From the NCBI GenBank assembly GCA_034439975.1, contig JAWXBK010000032.1, positions 4,325 to 68,324 of the forward strand: a stretch of DNA of 64,000 nt, in the 5' to 3' direction. The notes under the pieces were generated by a model. That model made no database searches, was not told where the DNA came from, and saw only the letters and a program-made list of their open reading frames with translations. Source of the DNA: JAWXBK01 sp034439975 (GTDB lineage Bacteria; Pseudomonadota; Alphaproteobacteria; Dongiales; Dongiaceae). Made by a program: the position numbers and the translations under genes. Within the stretch, counting starts at the first letter, position 1. Each line of letters begins with the position of its first letter. This document shows, in pieces, positions 17,703 through 25,858 of this stretch.

Positions 17703-17747
17703 CCCCAAAGGGGTGCGGGCTTCATTTCTGTAACAAAACTGTAACAA
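17703..17747 (+). promoter_or_regulatory. Leader of pccB with repeated CTGTAACAA and a CCCC-AAA-GGGG hairpin
   Basis: CTGTAACAA occurs twice, at 17728-17736 and 17739-17747, offset by 11 bases, close to one helical turn, and ending 9 bases before the pccB ATG. CCCCAAAGGGG at 17703-17713 can form a 4-bp hairpin. The repeats could be an operator or part of a -10 region (TAACAAT). No known regulator motif was recognised. Confidence 0.4.
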
Positions 17748-17756
17748 TAGGTACGC

Positions 17757-19289
17757 ATGCAGGAAATCCTTCACCAGCTCGAGCTCAAGCGGGCGGCAGC
17801 ACGGGCGGGAGGCGGGGCGCGCCGCGTCGAGGCGCAGCATGCCAAGGGCCGGCTAACGGCCCGCGAGAGGATCGAGCTTCTGCTCGACGACGGCAGCTTC
17901 GAAGAATGGGACATGTTCGTCGAACATCGCTCCGCCGATTTTGGTATGCACGACCAGCGCATCCCGGGCGACGGTGTCGTGACCGGTCATGGCACGATCA
18001 ACGGGCGGCTGGTCTTTCTCTTCAGCCAGGATTTCACGGTCTTCGGCGGCTCGCTCTCGGAAGCCCATGCCGAGAAGATCTGCAAGATCATGGACCAGGC
18101 GATGCGCGTCGGCGCGCCGGTCATCGGCATCAACGATTCCGGCGGCGCGCGGATCCAGGAAGGCGTCGCATCGCTCGCAGGTTACGCCGAAGTGTTCCAG
18201 CGCAACATCATGGGCTCGGGCGTGGTGCCGCAGATCTCGCTGATCATGGGGCCGTGCGCCGGCGGCGCCGTCTATTCGCCCGCGATGACCGACTTCATCT
18301 TCATGGTGAAGGATTCGTCATACATGTTCGTGACCGGTCCCGACGTCGTCAAGACGGTCACGCATGAGAATGTGACGCATGAAGAGCTGGGCGGTGCGCT
18401 CACGCACAGCACGCGCTCCGGCGTTGCCGATCTTGCCTTCGAGAACGATGTCGAGGCGCTGCTGCAACTGCGGCGCTTCATCGATTTCCTGCCGCTCTCG
18501 AACCGCAGCGGACTTCCAGTGCGGCCGACCGCGGACCCGGCCGACCGAATGGATTATTCGCTGGATACGCTCATTCCGGCCAACCCGAACAAGCCCTATG
18601 ACATGAAGGAACTGATTCTCAAGACGGTCGACGAGGGCGATTTCTTCGAACTGCAGCCGGGTTATGCCGGCAACATCATCGTTGGATTCGGCCGCATCGA
18701 GGGCTCGACCGTGGGAATCGTGGCGAACCAGCCGACCGTACTCGCTGGCTGTCTCGACATCGATTCCTCGCGGAAGGCTGCACGGTTCGTTCGCTTCTGC
18801 GATTGCTTCGAGATTCCGATCGTCACGTTCGTCGATGTGCCAGGCTTCCTGCCAGGCACCGCGCAGGAATATGGCGGCATCATCAAGCATGGCGCCAAGC
18901 TGTTGTTCGCCTATGGCGAGGCGACGGTGCCGAAGGTGACGGTCATTACCCGCAAGGCCTATGGTGGCGCCTATGACGTGATGAGTTCGAAGCATCTGCG
19001 CGGCGACGTCAATTACGCGTGGCCGACAGCGGAAATTGCGGTCATGGGACCGAAAGGGGCGGTCGAAATCATTTTTCGCTCGGATATCGGCGATGCCGCC
19101 AAGATTACGCAGCGCACGGAAGAGTACCGGACCAAATTCGCGACGCCATTTGTCGCGGGTGCGCGCGGGTTCATCGACGATGTGATCATGCCGCATTCGA
19201 CGCGCCGCCGGGTGGCGCGAGCGCTCGCAATGCTGCGCAACAAGAAACTGGAGAACCCGTGGAAGAAGCACGACAACATCCCGCTCTAA
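17757..19289 (+). CDS. pccB: Acyl-CoA (propionyl-CoA) carboxylase, carboxyltransferase beta subunit
   Basis: A 510-residue carboxyltransferase that moves carboxyl from biotin to propionyl-CoA, giving methylmalonyl-CoA. It has both crotonase-fold halves: GGARIQEGVASL and the oxyanion region MGPCAGGAVYSPA in the first, and VPGFLPGTAQEYGGIIKHGAKLL plus ITRKAYGGAYDVM in the second. Length is typical of PccB (about 510). The alpha subunit is 1 kb downstream, split off by a methyltransferase gene that overlaps the pccB end. Acetyl- or methylcrotonyl-CoA specificity is less likely but not excluded. Confidence 0.93.
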   Translation: MQEILHQLELKRAAARAGGGARRVEAQHAKGRLTARERIELLLDDGSFEEWDMFVEHRSADFGMHDQRIPGDGVVTGHGTINGRLVFLFSQDFTVFGGSLSEAHAEKICKIMDQAMRVGAPVIGINDSGGARIQEGVASLAGYAEVFQRNIMGSGVVPQISLIMGPCAGGAVYSPAMTDFIFMVKDSSYMFVTGPDVVKTVTHENVTHEELGGALTHSTRSGVADLAFENDVEALLQLRRFIDFLPLSNRSGLPVRPTADPADRMDYSLDTLIPANPNKPYDMKELILKTVDEGDFFELQPGYAGNIIVGFGRIEGSTVGIVANQPTVLAGCLDIDSSRKAARFVRFCDCFEIPIVTFVDVPGFLPGTAQEYGGIIKHGAKLLFAYGEATVPKVTVITRKAYGGAYDVMSSKHLRGDVNYAWPTAEIAVMGPKGAVEIIFRSDIGDAAKITQRTEEYRTKFATPFVAGARGFIDDVIMPHSTRRRVARALAMLRNKKLENPWKKHDNIPL

Positions 19290-20077
19290 GTGCAGCGGAC
19301 GTGTCCGATGCCGACGCGATCAAGGCGGCAATCAAGGCGCACCCTTACTGGTATCACAAGATCGCGCTGCCCGGCGGCGTGGTGACACCGGGCTGGGCGC
19401 CAATCGATCCCGACAAATATGGCGTTCCGGCCGACCTTACCGGCAAGCGCGTGCTCGATATCGTTGCCTGGGACGGTTACTGGACATTCGAGGCGCTGGA
19501 GCGCGGTGCGCGCGAAGTGGTGGCGATCGACGATTTCTCCGATTTTCTCGGAAAAAGTGGGCCAAAAGAGCGACATGCCTGGCAGACTTTCGATCTCTGC
19601 CGTGCGGCACTTGGCTGGTCGGAAGATCGATGCACGCGAATGGAAATGACCGTCTACGATCTGTCGGAAGAACGGCTCGGCCGGTTTGACGTGGTTTTCT
19701 TTTTTGGTACGCTTTACCACCTGCGCCATCCGCTGCTGGCGCTCGATCTCATTTCATCCATCACCGATGAGCTGATCTGCGTCGAGAGCGCCATCCTCAA
19801 TGACTACAGCGCCTACGGAAAGGGATTGCTGTACGGATATGGCGACCAGATGGTGATGGAATTCTACCCGCGAAGCGAATACGCGCAGAACGATTCGAAC
19901 TGGTGGGTACCGACGCTGAAACTGCTCGCGAACATGGTCGGATCCGCGGGATTCAAGGATGTGGAAGCCTGGAAGCTTGCCGAGAAGCCGATCAATCTTG
20001 CCGGCTGCCGCGGATTCGCGAAGGGCTGGAAGGTTCGGCGGGCGCGACCATCCGAGCCGGCTGTGGCCGGCGTCTGA
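19259..20077 (+). CDS. SAM-dependent methyltransferase, DUF1698/CmoB-like
   Basis: A 272-residue class I methyltransferase of the CmoB-like DUF1698 group (HPYWYHKIALPGGVVTPGW, then RVLDIVAWDGYWTFEALERG, FFGTLYHLRHPLLAL). The true CmoB modifies tRNA wobble uridine; this group also holds enzymes of unknown substrate. Motif I reads DIVAWDG where DIGAWDG is usual, so one glycine of the SAM loop is a valine. I choose GTG 19259, with GGAG 6 bases upstream; it overlaps pccB by 31 bases. GTG 19301 is the alternative. Its place between pccB and pccA is unexplained. Confidence 0.8.
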   Translation: MEEARQHPALSAADVSDADAIKAAIKAHPYWYHKIALPGGVVTPGWAPIDPDKYGVPADLTGKRVLDIVAWDGYWTFEALERGAREVVAIDDFSDFLGKSGPKERHAWQTFDLCRAALGWSEDRCTRMEMTVYDLSEERLGRFDVVFFFGTLYHLRHPLLALDLISSITDELICVESAILNDYSAYGKGLLYGYGDQMVMEFYPRSEYAQNDSNWWVPTLKLLANMVGSAGFKDVEAWKLAEKPINLAGCRGFAKGWKVRRARPSEPAVAGV

Positions 20078-20179
20078 CGGACAACCGCGCGGATGGAATG
20101 AACGTGGCCGCACCCACGCCTCAGCGCGCCCGGATTGTTGGCACGTCGATCAAATCGCCGATTGCCGATCTCGTGCCGG

Positions 20180-20317
20180 ACTGAAACGCTGACGTTTAAC
20201 CTGGCGCAGTCCGGATTCACCAAAGTGACGCAGGTTCGCGAATTCGATTTGTTCGAGGACAGCAGCCGGCTCGCCGTTGAAGGCACGCCGATCAGCGTCA
20301 ACATCATTGCCGAATAG
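20180..20317 (+). pseudogene. C-terminal remnant of a SAM-dependent methyltransferase
   Basis: The frame ending at 20317 encodes LTFNLAQSGFTKVTQVREF and then LFEDSSRLAVEGTPISVNII, which resembles the last 45 residues of methyltransferases whose tails read roughly 'AGF..I.RV..F.LF.D.S.....G.PISLNVIA'. Only this tail is present; no methyltransferase core or convincing start lies in the 100 bases before it. It is therefore probably what remains of a deleted gene beside the DUF1698 methyltransferase. A 60-residue product from TTG 20135 is possible but unlikely. Confidence 0.45.
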
Positions 20318-20335
20318 ACGGGAAACGGGACAAGA

Positions 20336-22327
20336 ATGTTCAAGAAGATCCTGATCGCCAATCGCGGTGAAATCGCCTGCCGCGTCATTCGCACCGCGCG
20401 CGCCATGGGCATCAAGACGGTGGCGGTCTATTCCGAGCCCGATGCCGATGCGCTGCATGTGCGCGAGGCCGATGAGGCGGTGCTGATTGGGCCGGCGTCA
20501 TCGTCCCAGAGCTATCTGGCGATCGACAAGATTGTCGAGGCGGCACGTCAGACCGGCGCCGATGCGGTTCATCCGGGATACGGGTTCCTCTCGGAGAACA
20601 CGAAGTTCGCCGAGGCGCTGGACCAGGCCGGGATCGCCTTCATCGGACCGCCCGCGTCGGCGATTGCGGCGATGGGCGACAAGATCGAATCCAAGAAGCT
20701 CGCCGAGAAGGCCGGGGTCAACAGCGTGCCGGGGCATCTGGCGCCGATTGCCGATGCGGATGAGGCGCGGCGTATCGCCCGGACGATCGGCTATCCGGTG
20801 ATGCTGAAGGCATCGGCTGGCGGCGGCGGCAAGGGTATGCGCATCGCGAGGAGCGACGAAGAAGTCGAGGACGGTTTTCGCGGTGCCACAAACGAGGCGC
20901 GTACCGCATTCGGCGACGATCGCGTGTTCGTCGAAAAGTACATCGAACAGCCCCGGCATATCGAAATCCAGGTGCTCGCCGATGCGCATGGCAATACGAT
21001 CTTTCTCGGCGAACGAGAATGCTCGATCCAGCGCCGCCATCAGAAGGTGATCGAAGAGGCGCCGAGTCCGTTCCTCGATTCCCGAACGCGGAGCGCCATG
21101 GGCGCGCAGGCGGTCGCATTGGCCAAGGCGGTCGGCTATCGCTCGGCGGGGACGGTCGAATTCATCGTCGATGCCGAGCGCAATTTCTATTTCCTCGAAA
21201 TGAACACGCGCCTGCAGGTCGAACATCCGGTGACGGAGATCGTGACCGGCCTCGATCTGGTCGAACTGATGATCCGCATCGCGGCCGGCGAGAAACTGCC
21301 GATCAAGCAAAAGGATGTAACTCTGCAGGGTTGGGCGATCGAAGCGCGGGTCTATGCCGAAGATCCGGCACGGGGCTTTCTGCCATCGATCGGGCGCCTC
21401 GTGAAATATCGCGAGCCGCCGACCGGCGGCGCGATCCGGGTCGACAGCGGCGTCTACGAGGGCGCGGAGATCGGCATGAACTACGATCCGCTGGTGGCGA
21501 AACTGATCGCCAGCGGTCGCGACCGGCACGAGGCGATCGCCAATCTGCGCGAGGCGCTGGACGGATTCGTGATCGAGGGGATCGGGCACAATATTCCGTT
21601 TCTTGCGGCGCTTGCCGGCCATCCGCGGTTTGCGGCGGGTGAACTGACGACGAATTTCATCGCGGAAGAGTTTCCCGACGGCTTTGCGAGCGTCGATCCC
21701 GATGAAGCGCAGGCGCGGCTGCTGGTGTCGGTCGGCGCCGTCATTCACCATCAGCTTTCGTTGCGAGAAAAGCGCATCAGCGGCCAGTTGCGCGTGCCGC
21801 AGGTGCGCGGCGGCGCCGAATGGGTCGTATTGCTCGGCGCCGACGGCGAGTATCGCGTGACGGTGGTCGAGACCGCAGACGGGTTTGCCGTCATCGATCG
21901 GAAGGCTAGTCACGAGGTCGCCAGCGACTGGCGGCCGGGAGAGTCCCTGTTCCGCGGACGGATCGATGCGCGGCCGATTACGGTTCAGATCGTGCGCAGC
22001 GGTGTCGGCTATCGGCTGGTTCATGGCGGCGTATCGATCCTGCTCAAGATCCTGAGCCCGCGCGCCGCGGAATTGCATCGCCTGATGCCGGTCAAACAGG
22101 CGCCGGATATGTCGCGCTTCCTGCTCTCGCCGATGCCGGGGCTGTTGATCTCGCTGGCGGTCGCCGAGGGCGATCTCGTCAAGGCAGGGCAGGAGCTCGC
22201 GGTCGTCGAAGCGATGAAGATGGAAAATATCCTGCGCGCGGCATCGGACGGGCGCGTTCACAAGGTGCTGGCGGAATCCGGCGCCAGTCTGGTCGTCGAT
22301 CAGCCGATCCTCGAATTCGCGCAATGA
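20336..22327 (+). CDS. pccA: Acetyl/propionyl-CoA carboxylase alpha subunit (biotin carboxylase + biotin carrier)
   Basis: A 663-residue biotin-dependent subunit. The biotin carboxylase part (1-450) opens MFKKILIANRGEIACRVIRT and has the ATP-grasp loop SAGGGGKGMRI and catalytic EMNTRLQVEHPVTE. The linker BT domain spans about 460-590, and the carrier domain ends with EAMKMEN, where Lys628 is the biotinylation site 35 residues from the C-terminus. It makes carboxybiotin from ATP and bicarbonate for the pccB product. It overlaps acyP by 4 bases (ATGA). Confidence 0.94.
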   Translation: MFKKILIANRGEIACRVIRTARAMGIKTVAVYSEPDADALHVREADEAVLIGPASSSQSYLAIDKIVEAARQTGADAVHPGYGFLSENTKFAEALDQAGIAFIGPPASAIAAMGDKIESKKLAEKAGVNSVPGHLAPIADADEARRIARTIGYPVMLKASAGGGGKGMRIARSDEEVEDGFRGATNEARTAFGDDRVFVEKYIEQPRHIEIQVLADAHGNTIFLGERECSIQRRHQKVIEEAPSPFLDSRTRSAMGAQAVALAKAVGYRSAGTVEFIVDAERNFYFLEMNTRLQVEHPVTEIVTGLDLVELMIRIAAGEKLPIKQKDVTLQGWAIEARVYAEDPARGFLPSIGRLVKYREPPTGGAIRVDSGVYEGAEIGMNYDPLVAKLIASGRDRHEAIANLREALDGFVIEGIGHNIPFLAALAGHPRFAAGELTTNFIAEEFPDGFASVDPDEAQARLLVSVGAVIHHQLSLREKRISGQLRVPQVRGGAEWVVLLGADGEYRVTVVETADGFAVIDRKASHEVASDWRPGESLFRGRIDARPITVQIVRSGVGYRLVHGGVSILLKILSPRAAELHRLMPVKQAPDMSRFLLSPMPGLLISLAVAEGDLVKAGQELAVVEAMKMENILRAASDGRVHKVLAESGASLVVDQPILEFAQ

Positions 22328-22602
22328 AGATTGTTCGCGCCGTCATATCCGGCAAGGTGCAGGGCGTGTGGTTTCGTGCCTGGACCATCGAGGAGGCAGC
22401 GAAACGGGACTTGCGTGGCTGGGTGCGTAACCGCAAGGACGGCAGCGTCGAAGCTTTGTTCGCCGGGGATCCGGCCAGGGTCGATGCGATGCTCGCGGCC
22501 TGTCGCAAGGGCCCGCCTTTGGCGAAGGTCGAGAACGTGGAATCTCACGAGGCCGACGGCGAAAAAATTCCCGACGGTTTCGATCAGCGCCGCACCGCGT
22601 AA
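22324..22602 (+). CDS. acyP: Acylphosphatase
   Basis: A 92-residue enzyme that hydrolyses acyl phosphates. The signature GKVQGVWFRAWTIEEA carries the phosphate-binding loop and catalytic Arg, and GWVRNRKDGSVEA holds the conserved Asn. Length is typical (about 90). The ATG overlaps the pccA stop, so it is coupled to the carboxylase. Its 3' end overlaps the convergent lipB by 19 bases. Confidence 0.95.
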   Translation: MKIVRAVISGKVQGVWFRAWTIEEAAKRDLRGWVRNRKDGSVEALFAGDPARVDAMLAACRKGPPLAKVENVESHEADGEKIPDGFDQRRTA

Positions 22603-23257
22603 GGGCCGACGGCCGCCTCGCCGGCGAACACCTCGTCGAAGGTTTTTTTCAGGGCGCGATCGAGGGCCGCCATGTCGGCATCGACGCCAAGCGCCCGCAG
22701 CGATGTGACGCCGAAGGGGGTGGTCGCGCTTGCGTGGATGCCGCAGGGCACGATCCCGGCATAGTGCGAGAGGTCGGGGTCGAGATTGATCGAGATCCCG
22801 TGAAAGGTCACCCAGCGCCGCAGCCGCACGCCGATCGCGGCGATCTTGTCTTCGCGCCCGTCCGACCGCGCGACCCAGATGCCGACCCGGCCGTCGCGCC
22901 GCTCGCCCGATATCCTGAAGCAGGCGAGGGTGCGGATCGCCCATTCCTCGAGCCCGGCGACGAAGAGGCGCAGATCGGGATTGCGGCGCTGCAGATCGAG
23001 CATCACATAGGCCACGCGCTGGCCGGGGCCGTGATAGGTGTATTGGCCCCGCGGCCGCTCGAAAAGACCGGCAGAAGATCGGGATCGACGAGATCCGCCC
23101 GCTTGGCGCTGGTGCCGGCTGTATAGAGCGGTGGATGTTCGAGCAGCCAGACGAGTTCCGGCGCCGTGCCGGCCCGGATCGCCGCGACGCGGGCCTCCAT
23201 GGCCGCGACCGCCTCGGGATAGAGGATCGGCCCCGGGCTGATCTGCCATTCGATCAA
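22584..23257 (-). pseudogene. lipB: lipB, lipoyl(octanoyl) transferase, interrupted by a one-base frameshift
   Basis: LipB moves octanoyl from acyl carrier protein to lipoyl domains. The N-terminal part (EWQISPGPILYPEAVAAMEA ... WLLEHPPLYTAGTSAKRADL) is in one frame, and the rest (QYTYHGPGQRVAYVMLDLQ, KIAAIGVRLRRWVTFHGISI with the catalytic Lys, VPCGIHA with the catalytic Cys) is in the next. The break is in a run of four C at 23047-23050 (+ strand), where one base is missing from the GRGGQYTYHG motif. Both halves are otherwise undecayed, so a sequencing error is as likely as a real mutation. TTG 23257 is the best start but is uncertain. Confidence 0.88.
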
Positions 23258-23369
23258 AGCCGGCTCGGCAAGGGGTTTGGGCGTTGAAATCTCGGCTCTC
23301 CGCTTGATCGTCCTCGGGCGATTTGCTATTCCCCGCCCGGGCTTAAAACAAGGTTTTTGTCCCAATCAT

Positions 23370-23456
23370 GCGGTCGTGGCGGAACTGGTAGACGCGCAGC
23401 GTTGAGGTCGCTGTGGGAGAAATCCCGTGGAAGTTCGAGTCTTCTCGACCGCACCA
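23370..23456 (+). tRNA. tRNA-Leu (anticodon GAG)
   Basis: The 87-base sequence starts GCGGTCG and ends CGACCGC-A-CCA, giving a full 7-bp acceptor stem with an encoded CCA. The D arm (GGCGGAACTGGTAGACGC), anticodon stem CAGCG/CGCTG with loop TTGAGGT, a long variable arm (GTGGGAGAAATCCCGT) and the T arm (GTTCGAGTC) all fit a class II tRNA-Leu. The anticodon GAG reads CUC and CUU. Confidence 0.95.
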
Positions 23457-23578
23457 TGATTTTGTCAGGCCCGCCGGAGACCCGTGCGGGCCTGATTGCC
23501 AAGATGAGCCAGTACCGGCGATGTCGGACTGAATGAAGCCGGGCAGGCTTTGACTGCCACCCGGCCGGAGAGGCGCGG

Positions 23579-25858
23579 ATGGCAGAGAACCTGCGCGACA
23601 GCGCACTCGAATATCACCGCCACCCGGTGCCGGGGAAAATCGCGGTCGTCCCAACCAAGCCGCTGGCGAACCAGCGCGACCTGGCGCTCGCTTACACCCC
23701 CGGCGTTGCCGCCGCCTGCGAGGCGATCGTCGCCGATCCGGCCGAGGCCGCCAATCTGACCGGCAGGGCCAATCTGGTGGCCGTGGTGACCAACGGCACC
23801 GCCGTCCTCGGGCTCGGGCCGATCGGCCCGCTCGCCGCCAAGCCGGTGATGGAAGGCAAGGCGGTCCTCTTCAAGACGTTCGCAGGGATCGATGTGTTCG
23901 ATCTCGAGATCGATCAGCCGGATATCGAAAAGCTGATCGACCTCATCGCCGCGCTCGAACCGACCTTCGGCGGCATCAATCTCGAAGACATCAAGGCGCC
24001 GGAATGCTTCGAGGTCGAACGCCGGCTGCGCGAACGGATGAAAATCCCGGTCTTCCACGACGACCAGCATGGCACGGCGATCATCGTCGCGGCGGCCATC
24101 AGCAACGCTCTGGAGATCGCCGGCAAGAAGCTCGACCAGGTGAAGCTGGTGGGATCCGGCGCGGGGGCGGCGGGTCTTGCCTGTCTCGATCTGCTGGTCG
24201 ATCTCGGGATGCCGGTCGAGAATATCTGGGTTACCGACATGGCGGGCCTCGTCTATGAGGGCCGCGTCGAACTGATGGACGAACGCAAGGCGCGCTATGC
24301 CAAGCCTAGCAATGCGCGCTCGCTCGGCGAAGTGATCGACGGCGCCGATATTTTCCTCGGTCTGTCGGCGGCCGGGGTGCTTAAACCGGACATGGTCGCC
24401 CGCATGGCGCCGCGCCCGATCATTATGGCGCTCGCCAATCCGACGCCGGAAATTACGCCGGAGGAAGTGCGCGCGGTGCGCGACGACGCGATCATCGCGA
24501 CGGGCCGGTCGGACTATCCGAACCAGGTCAACAACGTGCTGTGCTTTCCGTTCATCTTCCGCGGCGCGCTCGATGTCGGCGCCTCGACGGTCAATCACGA
24601 GATGAAGGTCGCCTGCATGAAGGCGATCGCCAATCTGGCGCGGGTCGAGACTTCCGATGTCGTGATGCGCGCCTATGGCGGCGAGGCCTTGCGCTTCGGA
24701 CCGGAATATCTGATCCCGCGGCCGTTCGATCCGCGCCTGCTGGTCGAGATCGCACCCGCGGTCGCGCGCGCAGCGATGGAAAGCGGCGTGGCCGCGCGGC
24801 CGATCGCCGACTTCAAGGCTTATCGCCAGAAGCTGATCCAGTATGTGTTCCGTTCCGGGCTGATGATGAAGCCGATGTTCGAGCAGGCGCGTCAGGATCC
24901 CCGCCGTCTCGTCTATGCCGAGGGCGAGGAGGAGCGGGTGCTGAGCGCGGCCCAGACCGTGCTCGACGAAGGCCTTGCCTATCCGATCCTGATCGGCCGG
25001 CGCTCGGTGATCGAAAGCCGCATCGAGCGGCTCGGCCTGCGCATGAAACCGGACGTGGATTTTGAACTGGTCGATCCGCAGGGCGATGCGCGGTTCCGCG
25101 AATACTGGACGCTCTATCACGAACTCATGGAACGGCGCGGCGTCTCGCCGGACTATGCAAAGACGATCGTTCGCACGCGGAACGCCGTTATCGCCGCACT
25201 GATGGTGCGGCGGAACGAGGCGGATGCGCTGATCTGCGGCACGGTCGGGCGTTATCGCCGCCAGCTCAACCATATTCTCGATGTGATCGGGCTCGCACCC
25301 GGCATGACCCATGCCTTCGCGCTGAATGCGCTGGTCCTGCCGACCGGGAACTTCTTCATCTGCGATACGCAGGTGACGTCCGATCCGACGGCCGAGCAGA
25401 TCGCCGACATGACGATCCAGGCCGCGCGCGAGGTGCAACGCTTCGGCATCGCGCCCAAGGCGGCGCTGCTGTCGCATTCCAGTTTCGGCACCGCGGACTC
25501 GGCATCGGCATCGAAGATGCGTCAGGCGCTGGCGCTGATCCGCGCTCGCTGGCCCGACCTCGAGGTCGAGGGCGAAATGCACGGCGATGCGGCGATCAGC
25601 GAGGCGATCCGCGAACGCATGTTTCCGAACTCGCGCCTCAAGGGGCAGGCCAACCTGCTCATCATGCCCAATCTCGACGCCGCGCATATCGCGTTCAATC
25701 TTCTGAAGGCGGTCGGTGCCGGCCAGTCGGTCGGTCCCATGCTGATCGGCCCGGCGCGACCGGCGCACGTTGTCGTTCCCTCGATCACGGTACGCGGTAT
25801 CGTCAATATGTCGGCGATAGCGGTTGTCGATGCCCAGGCGGCCGGTGCGGCGGAATGA
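23579..25858 (+). CDS. maeB: NADP-dependent malic enzyme with C-terminal phosphotransacetylase-like domain
   Basis: A 759-residue MaeB-type enzyme that decarboxylates malate to pyruvate with NADP. The N-terminal catalytic part (1-430) has ALAYTPGVAAACEAI, VTNGTAVLGLG, FHDDQHGTAIIVAAA and the Rossmann loop GSGAGAAGLA. The C-terminal 330 residues resemble phosphotransacetylase (RLVYAEGEEERVLSAAQTVL ... NFFICDTQV) and are generally regulatory rather than catalytic. The ATG follows CGGAGAGGCGCGG. It is coupled to mgtE by an ATGA overlap. Confidence 0.95.
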   Translation: MAENLRDSALEYHRHPVPGKIAVVPTKPLANQRDLALAYTPGVAAACEAIVADPAEAANLTGRANLVAVVTNGTAVLGLGPIGPLAAKPVMEGKAVLFKTFAGIDVFDLEIDQPDIEKLIDLIAALEPTFGGINLEDIKAPECFEVERRLRERMKIPVFHDDQHGTAIIVAAAISNALEIAGKKLDQVKLVGSGAGAAGLACLDLLVDLGMPVENIWVTDMAGLVYEGRVELMDERKARYAKPSNARSLGEVIDGADIFLGLSAAGVLKPDMVARMAPRPIIMALANPTPEITPEEVRAVRDDAIIATGRSDYPNQVNNVLCFPFIFRGALDVGASTVNHEMKVACMKAIANLARVETSDVVMRAYGGEALRFGPEYLIPRPFDPRLLVEIAPAVARAAMESGVAARPIADFKAYRQKLIQYVFRSGLMMKPMFEQARQDPRRLVYAEGEEERVLSAAQTVLDEGLAYPILIGRRSVIESRIERLGLRMKPDVDFELVDPQGDARFREYWTLYHELMERRGVSPDYAKTIVRTRNAVIAALMVRRNEADALICGTVGRYRRQLNHILDVIGLAPGMTHAFALNALVLPTGNFFICDTQVTSDPTAEQIADMTIQAAREVQRFGIAPKAALLSHSSFGTADSASASKMRQALALIRARWPDLEVEGEMHGDAAISEAIRERMFPNSRLKGQANLLIMPNLDAAHIAFNLLKAVGAGQSVGPMLIGPARPAHVVVPSITVRGIVNMSAIAVVDAQAAGAAE

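Noticed and set aside
20135..20317. A functional 60-residue protein after the methyltransferase
   Set aside because: Only its last 45 residues look like protein and they match a methyltransferase tail; the start is a weak TTG without a ribosome-binding site.
23465..25768. 767-codon open frame on the - strand opposite maeB
   Set aside because: maeB has strong malic-enzyme and phosphotransacetylase motifs. The antisense frame has typical low-complexity GC shadow composition and no recognisable domain.
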